Shown piece after piece: positions 1-4,530 of a stretch of DNA of 5,734 nucleotides. Both the position numbers and the translations under genes were made by a program. Each line of letters begins with the position of its first letter. Position 1 is the first letter of the stretch. The stretch lies in the NCBI GenBank assembly GCA_003446775.1, contig DMCH01000064.1, positions 1 to 5,734 on the forward strand, read 5' to 3'. This DNA comes from Chloroflexota bacterium. Its GTDB lineage: Bacteria > Chloroflexota > Dormibacteria > Dormibacterales > Dormibacteraceae. The notes under the pieces are model-generated. The model saw only the letters and a list, made by a program, of their open reading frames with translations. It had not been told where the DNA came from and did no database searches.

Positions 1-63
1 CCGAAGGAGTTGACCGCGACTGACATCGACAAGCCTTGGCAAGACATCGCGCGACAGGGCTGA
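1..63 (+). CDS. 3' end of an unidentified protein gene (partial)
   Basis: Frame 1 is open from the window edge to a TGA at 61-63 and would encode a 20-residue C-terminus ending in DKPWQDIARQG. The other two plus-strand frames hit stops within the first seven codons. Third positions are mostly G or C, as in the real genes here. Twenty codons are too few to name a family. The stop lies about 40 bp before the left repeat copy, so this may be the gene preceding the repeat-flanked cassette. Being open by chance is a real alternative. Confidence 0.4.
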   Translation, partial: PKELTATDIDKPWQDIARQG

Positions 64-102
64 CCGGATCGCCCGGCAAACCGCCCAACCAAACGCCTGC
101 AC

Positions 103-212
103 CCTGTCGCTTTGGGACCGCTCGCCGGTCGCCTTCGCGCTCAATTCGCCTCAAGTGATCGAAAATGCGCTAGCCAAATTCTGGATCGGCCAATCGGAGT
201 TCGTATCGTCTT
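103..212 (+). repeat. Left copy (A) of a degenerate direct repeat containing a tRNA-Gln-like 3' segment
   Basis: This stretch aligns without gaps to the sequence 2,335 bp downstream. Two blocks are well conserved. Block 1 (103-127) shares CCTGTCG, TTTGGGACCGC and CGCCG with 2438-2462. Block 2 (178-199) shares ATTCTGGATC, then GCCAATCGGAG, with 2513-2534, followed by GTTCG and ATC around a 1-nt gap. The 67-nt distance between blocks is identical in both copies although the DNA between them has diverged. Block 2 corresponds to the anticodon loop (CTG) through the T arm of tRNA-Gln, but here the stems are decayed. It lies between the upstream gene end and the 682-residue membrane protein gene. 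Confidence 0.6.
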
Positions 213-274
213 CGCTAAGTGAAAACGATTGGTCCTACAGACGCCAGTCGGCACGTCAGCTACGTTCGGCCTGA

Positions 275-2323
275 ATGCTCCGGGACGCGAGACTTCGGCT
301 CTTTCTGACCAGCGGCACGATTCTGTTCGTCGAGCTTCTACTGATTCGGTGGATCCCCGCGAATGTGGTCTACGTCGGTTTCTTCAATAACTTCCTCCTC
401 CTTGCGAGCTTCCTGGGCATCGGGATCGGCATTCTCCTCGGACGACGACTTGACGCGTCAGCGGCAGTCTGGTTCGCGCCATTCGCCTTCGCGCTTGTCT
501 TGTTCGTGTCGCTCGCTCAGGTCAACATCAAGAACGAGCTGGGCGACGTCTGGTTCGCGACGGAGGAGGGACGGCAGCTCGACATCAACTTCATCGTCCT
601 GCCGAGCCTCTTGATCCTGACGACGATCGCGATGGCATTCTTGGCGGTCCCCTTGGGTCCCCTCCTTCGGACGATGCCACCGCTGCGCGCGTATGCGTTC
701 GACATCTCCGGCTCGATGGCGGGAATTGCGCTCTTCGCCGGCGTGTCTCTCGCAGGCTTGCCGCCGAGTATCTGGTTCACGATTGCCGGGCTCCTCGTCG
801 CCCTGTTGACTTTCGGGGCTGCCAGCCGCTGGCAGCGTGCCGTCGCGACCGCGGCACTGGTCGGCGGGGTGATGCTCTGCTTGGGCATCGAAACGATCGG
901 CGGGGATGTCTACTCGCCGTATTACCGGCTCGACGTCGTACACACGCCGCGGACCGACGTGATCTTCGTCAACGGTGTGCCGTTCCAAGCGATGTTCGCT
1001 GCGGCTGCACCGAAGGAGGCCTACTACGACCAGGTCTACCGATGGTTCCCGGGTCGCACCTTTGCGAAAGCCCTGATCATCGGCGCGGGTTCGGGGACCG
1101 ACGTCTCCGTGGCACTCGCGCACGGTGTCAGGGCGGTGGATGCGGTCGAGATCGATCCCGGGATCCAAGCGATCGGCCGGGCACAGCACCCGGACCACCC
1201 ATACGCCGACGCACGAGTGTCGGCGGTCATCACCGATGGTCGCGCATTCCTGCGGAACTCGACCGAGCGGTACGACCTCATCTTGTTCGCGGTGACGGAT
1301 TCGCTCACGCTCGTCAGCAGCACATCGAACCTGCGGCTCGAGTCCTTTCTGTTCACAGAGGAGTCCTTCGCGAGCGCTCGTGACCACCTCACGCCCGACG
1401 GCGTCTTCGTCATGTACAACTACTACCGGCAGCCTTGGCTGGTCCAGCGGTACGCGAACATGGTCGGACAGGTGTTCGGATCGGCGCCGATCACCCGGAC
1501 GTACCCCACAGGAGACTTCGGCGCCGCGGTCATCGCGGACGGTCCGCTCGTCCGCGGGCTCTCGTCAGCGGTACCGCCGGGCGACACGATCGAGCCGGTC
1601 GATCTCTCGGCCGCGCCGCGGCCCGCGACCGACGACTGGCCATTTCCCTACCTCCGGGACCCAGCCGTCGCCCCGCATTACCTTCTCGGGCTCGCGATGA
1701 TGATCGCGCTCGCGGCCCTCGGCGTAGGCGGCACACTTCGTTACGTTGGCCTGCCGCTGATCAGCTTCGGCGCGCGCTTCGCCCATTTCTTCCTGCTAGG
1801 CGTCGCGTTCCTCCTTCTCGAGACGCGAAGCATCGTGACCTTCAGCCTGTTGTTCGGCACGACCTGGTACGTGAACGCCCTGGTCTTCTTCGCGATCCTC
1901 GCCAGCGTGCTCGCCGCAGTCGGCGTCAACAGCAGGCTGCGCTCGCGCGACCCGCGCCCGCTGTACGCGGGCCTTGCCGGATCGCTCCTCCTCGCATATC
2001 TGCTCCCACCGTCATCGTTGCTCATTGACCCACCGGTGCTGCGGTATGCGGTGGGCTCGGCGATCGCCTTCGCGCCAGTCTTCTTCGCCAATCTAGTGTT
2101 CACGTTCTCGTTCCGGAACACCGATGCGGCAGATCTCGCCTTTGGCGCGAACCTGGTCGGCGCGATGGTCGGCGGAGTACTCGAATGGAGCGCACTCCTT
2201 GTGGGGTACCAGGCGCTCCTGGTTCTTGTCGCGGTCGTCTACCTATTGGCCTGGATCGTCAGGCCCGCGTGTGGACCGATCAAGGGATCAGGTTTGGCGA
2301 CTCCGGAACACGCCCCCGCGTAG
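275..2323 (+). CDS. Spermidine-synthase-like polytopic membrane protein
   Basis: This 682-residue protein has about seven hydrophobic segments in residues 9-207, a soluble Rossmann domain at about 215-400, and six or seven more membrane segments at 469-664. The soluble part resembles the spermidine synthase/methyltransferase fold. It has a glycine-rich nucleoside-binding loop GAGSGTD (270-276), an acidic residue ending the next strand (VEID, E292), a TDG motif (D321) and VTDS (D342), where aminopropyltransferases keep their catalytic Asp. The GGGDGG of true SpeE is replaced by GAGSGTD. Such membrane-embedded homologues are usually annotated 'spermidine synthase', but their reaction is not established, and no SpeD or other polyamine gene is nearby. 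An in-frame TGA ends at 274, so 275 is the earliest start. There is no clear SD; TACGTT at 261-266 could be a -10 for a leaderless start. The gene stands alone between two direct repeats. Confidence 0.88.
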   Translation: MLRDARLRLFLTSGTILFVELLLIRWIPANVVYVGFFNNFLLLASFLGIGIGILLGRRLDASAAVWFAPFAFALVLFVSLAQVNIKNELGDVWFATEEGRQLDINFIVLPSLLILTTIAMAFLAVPLGPLLRTMPPLRAYAFDISGSMAGIALFAGVSLAGLPPSIWFTIAGLLVALLTFGAASRWQRAVATAALVGGVMLCLGIETIGGDVYSPYYRLDVVHTPRTDVIFVNGVPFQAMFAAAAPKEAYYDQVYRWFPGRTFAKALIIGAGSGTDVSVALAHGVRAVDAVEIDPGIQAIGRAQHPDHPYADARVSAVITDGRAFLRNSTERYDLILFAVTDSLTLVSSTSNLRLESFLFTEESFASARDHLTPDGVFVMYNYYRQPWLVQRYANMVGQVFGSAPITRTYPTGDFGAAVIADGPLVRGLSSAVPPGDTIEPVDLSAAPRPATDDWPFPYLRDPAVAPHYLLGLAMMIALAALGVGGTLRYVGLPLISFGARFAHFFLLGVAFLLLETRSIVTFSLLFGTTWYVNALVFFAILASVLAAVGVNSRLRSRDPRPLYAGLAGSLLLAYLLPPSSLLIDPPVLRYAVGSAIAFAPVFFANLVFTFSFRNTDAADLAFGANLVGAMVGGVLEWSALLVGYQALLVLVAVVYLLAWIVRPACGPIKGSGLATPEHAPA

Positions 2324-2437
2324 TCCGAATATGGACGCGTCTCGCGGTAGACACGAGCCGAGAGAAGGGAGCACCAAAGCGCTCCTGTTCTCAGCGATAG
2401 CCGCCCCGGTGTCGACTCGACTCTGTACGGCTAACCA
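2324..2437. other. Intergenic stretch after the membrane protein gene
   Basis: No gene is supported. A short imperfect hairpin overlaps the stop codon: GTCC (2323-2326) pairs with GGAC (2333-2336), and CGC (2317-2319) with GCG (2337-2339) across a 3-nt bulge. A second 4-bp hairpin lies at 2339-2352. Neither is followed by a T-run, so termination here is only a possibility. Confidence 0.3.
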
Positions 2438-2557
2438 CCTGTCGGTTTGGGACCGCCCGCCGCGCCTGCTCGTGCTCAGATGTAGTCAGAACGCCGATTT
2501 GGTGACTCGCAGATTCTGGATCAGCCAATCGGAGGTTCGAATCCTCCCTCCCCAGCC
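2438..2557 (+). repeat. Right copy (B) of the direct repeat, ending in the tRNA-Gln 3' end
   Basis: Partner of the copy at 103-212, at a constant offset of 2,335 bp. Block 1 is at 2438-2462 and block 2 at 2513-2545. Copy B keeps an intact T arm and acceptor 3' strand, whereas copy A is decayed there. The repeats bracket one complete gene, so the unit between tRNA-like ends is about 2.3 kb. The pattern fits attachment-site scars of integrative elements that target the 3' end of a tRNA gene, but no integrase is present in the window. Confidence 0.6.
2509..2557 (+). pseudogene. tRNA-Gln (CTG) 3' fragment or degenerate tRNA
   Basis: The anticodon arm is GCAGA (2509-2513), loop TTCTGGA (anticodon CTG at 2516-2518) and TCAGC (2521-2525), with one A-A mismatch. 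A 5-nt variable region follows. The T arm is perfect: GGAGG (2531-2535), TTCGAAT, CCTCC (2543-2547). The acceptor 3' strand CTCCCCA (2548-2554) with G73 at 2555 then CC matches tRNA-Gln, which characteristically has U1-A72 and G73. No TGGGGAG partner exists at the expected place near 2483. TAGTCAG there pairs at only 4 of 7 positions, though AGTCA/TGACT (2484-2488/2503-2507) resembles a D-arm relic. It is therefore unlikely to be a working tRNA. Confidence 0.65.
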
Positions 2558-2977
2558 GAAAGCCGATAGACACTAGCGATCCTGACCCGAAGCCTCGCGT
2601 ATTCAAGTGACGAACGAGCTGACGCAGAATCAGATGCCTGCATCGACTGCACTTTTCGTTCGATTCCAACGCGACGCAGGTGCAAAGGCCCATCTGACGC
2701 GGCGCTGGCTGACGCTTGAGTCAGACGTCGCAAGCCTGCTGTGCCAGACGTTCGACATTCAATGCGGGGCATCTTCGTGGGGATGACCGGACACGGCTTT
2801 CGATTGGCGGCGCACCAGCGGGTCGCGTGATTCACCCCCACACCAGACATCCAGACGGCCTCGCGTGGCCAAATACGGGAGGCGTTGTGCTGTGCCCCAA
2901 TCGTTCCCGCCAGCCGGAGCGGCATTCGGCAATCCGCGGGCGGGTACGGGCCTCGGCCGTCTCCGGCAGGGGCCTCG
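2558..2977. other. Gene-free interval between the tRNA-like scar and the toxin gene
   Basis: I see no supportable coding region in these 420 bp. Open frames crossing it carry GFEPP- and EDSNLR-type peptides, which are what translating the strand opposite a tRNA T arm gives. Small hairpins are present (CTGAC/GTCAG at 2709-2713/2720-2724, and GCCG/CGGC around 2956-2967). The latter lies just past the minus-strand toxin stop and could weakly terminate it, but lacks a T-run. The stretch is probably decayed mobile-element DNA. Confidence 0.35.
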
Positions 2978-3319
2978 TTAGTGGATGACGGTGAGCATCT
3001 GATCAATCTGCGTGATGAGCTCCGGGAGGTCGACGATGACCGTGTTCTCGACGATCTCTGGGTCGATTCGGTGGTACTCATGCGAGGAGAGGTTGCGCAT
3101 GTCAGCCATGACTTTCCAGAGCACCTTGGGGTGCTTCGCCTGGACCTCGAGGGGAATCTTGCCCATGTACTCGGCCGCGACCTCGACGAGCTTCGTTATT
3201 CCAGCCATCGTGACCGGATCGTCGGCCCAAGCCTTACCGAGACGCGCGCGTCCGTCGATCGCCGCCTGCGCGTTTTGCTTCGCTCGGGCGAGATGCCAAC
3301 GAATTCGATCGGGATCCAT
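2978..3319 (-). CDS. hepT: HepT-like HEPN-domain ribonuclease toxin (type VII TA, DUF86)
   Basis: This 113-residue, mostly helical protein has the HEPN signature R-x4-H-x-Y as R75, H80 and Y82 (RNLSSHEY), followed by the family's acidic 'vdLPeLi.qid' C-terminus. In HEPN toxins the Arg and His form the RNase site at the dimer interface. In characterised HepT/MntA pairs the Tyr of this motif is the residue AMPylated by the antitoxin. The length is normal for the family. The ATG at 3319 is preceded by GAGG four bases upstream, a close but usable SD, and lies inside the end of the upstream nucleotidyltransferase frame, so translational coupling is likely. It is second in the operon, the usual antitoxin-then-toxin order for mntA-hepT. 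The stop is TAA at 2980-2978. Toxicity is inferred from family and context. Confidence 0.82.
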   Translation of the reverse strand: MDPDRIRWHLARAKQNAQAAIDGRARLGKAWADDPVTMAGITKLVEVAAEYMGKIPLEVQAKHPKVLWKVMADMRNLSSHEYHRIDPEIVENTVIVDLPELITQIDQMLTVIH

Positions 3320-4196
3320 ACAACCTCACGACATCGCGCGCGATGCTCGCCCGAAGCTCAGGATAGATGGAGCGCTCGTCGACGAGATCGACTCTGTGGC
3401 CGAGGCGGGTACTGAGCTCATCGCGCAAGCCACTACTCGCTGCAACCGTTCGCGGTGCGCCGGGTTGATACCGCACCAGCACGTCAACATCACTGTCCGG
3501 GCGGAAGTCCCGCCGCGCCGCCGATCCGAACAATGAAAGCCCAGCGACTCCGTAACGACGACCGATGCCTTGCAGGGTGCGCCGCGACAGTCGTGGCAGC
3601 CGCGGATTCGCCCGGTGCAGCGGCCGGGCACGCGTGAAGTCGCCGCGCACACCCGGGCGCGGGAAATGCGCAAGATCGCCCTTGACCAGTTGGCCCGCGG
3701 CCAGGCGCTGACGCAACCGCGCCAGGGCGGTCTGCCCCTCGACGGTCGTACCCAGGAGTTCGCGGTAGTCGTGCTCGTGCAGCTCAAGGTTGAGGTACCG
3801 CTTCGCGAGACCGCGAAGTCGCACCACCTCGCGTGGTTCAACAACCTCGGAGAGCACCACATCCGCCGCTGGCGTTCCACGGCCGCGGATTGAGAGAAAG
3901 GCGATCGAGTTGTTCGGCGCGGCGATGAGGCGGAGCGCTTCGACGCCGCCGACGGCTCGTTCGGCCTGGTGAAGCGCATGCTCGAGGACCTCGCCGCTGA
4001 CGCACGGCGCGTACTGCTCGCGCGCACGGCGCACGAGGCCGCGTTCGACCAGTCGGACGACTGCGTAGCGCGCCGAGCTGTCATACACGCCTGCCGCGCG
4101 GGCGAGTTCGCGCAGCGAGAGCGGACGATCAGCTCCCACCAAAACGAGGAGCAGCCGCTCACCGAGCTGCCGGTGCTGCGTACCTGACCGATTCAC
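3234..4196 (-). CDS. Winged-helix/MNT nucleotidyltransferase fusion, MntA-type antitoxin
   Basis: With the start chosen here the protein has 320 residues, against roughly 140 for ordinary MntA. Residues 11-60 form a winged helix (LSLRELARAAG, then a recognition helix and ERGLVRR wing). Residues 215-294 are a minimal nucleotidyltransferase: GS (224-225) ten residues before DVD (D236, D238), and a third acidic residue D270 in RVDLV, ending DVVRLYG as MntA proteins do. All three catalytic acidic residues are present, so AMP transfer to the HepT-like partner is expected. Residues 97-148 may be a decayed second nucleotidyltransferase. The frame runs 26 residues past YG, in a basic tail that overlaps hepT by 86 bp. 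An alternative GTG at 4217 would add seven residues; neither start has an SD. I prefer 4196 because a candidate -10 ends eight bases before it, which fits a leaderless mRNA. Confidence 0.75.
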   Translation of the reverse strand: MNRSGTQHRQLGERLLLVLVGADRPLSLRELARAAGVYDSSARYAVVRLVERGLVRRAREQYAPCVSGEVLEHALHQAERAVGGVEALRLIAAPNNSIAFLSIRGRGTPAADVVLSEVVEPREVVRLRGLAKRYLNLELHEHDYRELLGTTVEGQTALARLRQRLAAGQLVKGDLAHFPRPGVRGDFTRARPLHRANPRLPRLSRRTLQGIGRRYGVAGLSLFGSAARRDFRPDSDVDVLVRYQPGAPRTVAASSGLRDELSTRLGHRVDLVDERSIYPELRASIARDVVRLYGSRSNSLASRPSEAKRAGGDRRTRASR

Positions 4197-4252
4197 TACA
4201 GGTATTCTGTAACACACTGGTCAGGTACGCAAGAGTCGGCGCAACCTGACCG
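4178..4252. promoter_or_regulatory. Operator-like array: 12-bp inverted repeat plus a third half-site
   Basis: GCGTACCTGACC (4178-4189) and GGTCAGGTACGC (4219-4230) are perfect inverted copies, centred near 4204, on the candidate -10. A third ACCTGACC occurs at 4244-4251. Centre-to-centre distances are 41 and 23 bp, close to four and two helical turns. The array covers the start of a gene whose product has a winged helix, so binding by that protein and autorepression is the simplest reading. A cruciform or a site for another regulator cannot be excluded. Confidence 0.5.
4204..4232 (-). promoter_or_regulatory. Candidate promoter of the mntA-hepT operon
   Basis: On the minus strand, TTGCGT (4232-4227) and CAGAAT (4209-4204) are separated by 17 bp. 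They resemble -35 and -10 boxes of a housekeeping promoter at about 4 of 6 positions each. Transcription would start close to the GTG at 4196, giving a leaderless message. The spacer contains one arm of the 12-bp inverted repeat, as expected for a repressible promoter. Confidence 0.4.
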
Positions 4253-4302
4253 CTCTGTTTCAGAATCGGCGTGCCGGGCGAGGCAAGCGGACGGCTCTCT
4301 GC

Positions 4303-4308
4303 TGATAT
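4303..4308 (+). promoter_or_regulatory. -10-like box at the left end, active only in the circular form (predicted)
   Basis: When the right and left ends are joined through one CT core, TTGACA at 5709-5714 lies exactly 17 bp upstream of TGATAT (4303-4308). TATAGG (4306-4311) is an alternative at 20 bp. A start site 7-8 bp further would fall near 4315, just ahead of the bridge RNA 5' stem-loop. In the integrated state no comparable -35 is seen upstream. TGATAT itself matches the consensus at only 3 of 6 positions. Confidence 0.4.
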
Positions 4309-4314
4309 AGGTCC

Positions 4315-4490
4315 TCGTTGAGGGTCAGACTTCCGTTGACTCTCGTGGGGAGGCCGGTCTCCGGCTATGCGGTTCAAGCCGTTGGAGCTAGTGTCCGGCC
4401 CTCGCACTCCGTCCGGGAACGGTGATCGGGACTCTGCGGCAGCGCTCGGCGCTGGCCGGTGATCGACGATCAGCAGACGTGGGTCGGAGC
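4315..4490 (+). ncRNA. Predicted IS110 bridge RNA (about 176 nt)
   Basis: The non-coding left end folds by eye into three modules in the order of the IS621 bridge RNA. (1) A 5' stem-loop: GAGGGTCA (4320-4327) with TGACTCTC (4337-4344), one G-U pair. (2) A target-binding loop: basal stem GGCCGG/CCGGCC (4352-4357/4395-4400), cap CGGT/GCCG (4370-4373/4378-4381), internal loop 4358-4368 and 4382-4394. (3) A donor-binding loop: basal stem CTCCG-T-CC with GG-T-CGGAG (4407-4414/4482-4489), cap 4437-4445/4449-4458 with a bulged G, internal loop on both sides. The guides match the DNA: GAGCTAG (4385-4391) against the right flank 5728-5734; GGGACT (4428-4433) equals the right end; ATCAGCAGA (4469-4477) against the left end; CGGCT (4362-4366) equals the left flank 4292-4296. 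The 5' and 3' ends are estimates. Confidence 0.72.
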
Positions 4491-4497
4491 GGGCGAG

Positions 4498-4523
4498 CTC
4501 CCCGAGGTCAGAACCGCGGGGAG
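4498..4523 (+). promoter_or_regulatory. Hairpin that can sequester the transposase ribosome binding site
   Basis: CTCCCCG (4498-4504) pairs perfectly with CGGGGAG (4517-4523) across a 12-nt loop. The right arm contains most of GGAGG (4520-4524), the SD lying six bases before the ATG at 4531. Closing the stem would hide the SD, a plausible brake on transposase synthesis. AGGTCAG is also repeated directly at 4505-4511 and 4522-4528, in the loop and at the SD. Confidence 0.5.
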
Positions 4524-4530
4524 GTCAGCC

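Noticed and set aside
81..240. Integron attC site, suggested by single gene plus repeat units and an RYYYAAC-like GCCCAAC at 83-89.
   Set aside because: There is no matching GTTRRRY partner and no long imperfect inverted repeat, and copy B lacks the motif.
458..1387. Long minus-strand open frame (309 codons) opposite the membrane protein gene.
   Set aside because: It is rich in Arg, Asp, Glu and Gln without recognisable domains, as expected antisense to a high-GC gene; the plus-strand protein has clear motifs.
2483..2557. A complete functional tRNA-Gln.
   Set aside because: The would-be acceptor 5' strand pairs at only 4 of 7 positions and the D arm is abnormal, so I call it a fragment or pseudogene.
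2391..3081. Minus-strand open frames with GFEPP and EDSNLR peptides.
   Set aside because: These are the familiar spurious translations opposite a tRNA T arm (GGTTCGAATCC) and have no other coding signal.
3326..4162. Minus-strand open frame of 278 codons in another register over the antitoxin gene.
   Set aside because: Ser/Arg-rich low-complexity translation; the overlapping frame encodes the winged helix and nucleotidyltransferase motifs.
4314..4315. Left IS boundary at the CT of GGTCCT.
   Set aside because: GATATAGGTCCT resembles the right end GATATGGGACT, but with this boundary no good right donor guide exists in the RNA. The CT at about 4299 gives a 9-nt perfect match.
4459..4530. Longer transposase start at the GTG at 4459 (417 residues).
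   Set aside because: The added 24 residues are unlike the family N-terminus, there is no SD, and the codons lie in the predicted donor-binding loop. The ATG at 4531 has GGAGG at ideal spacing and begins the conserved VGIDIG strand.
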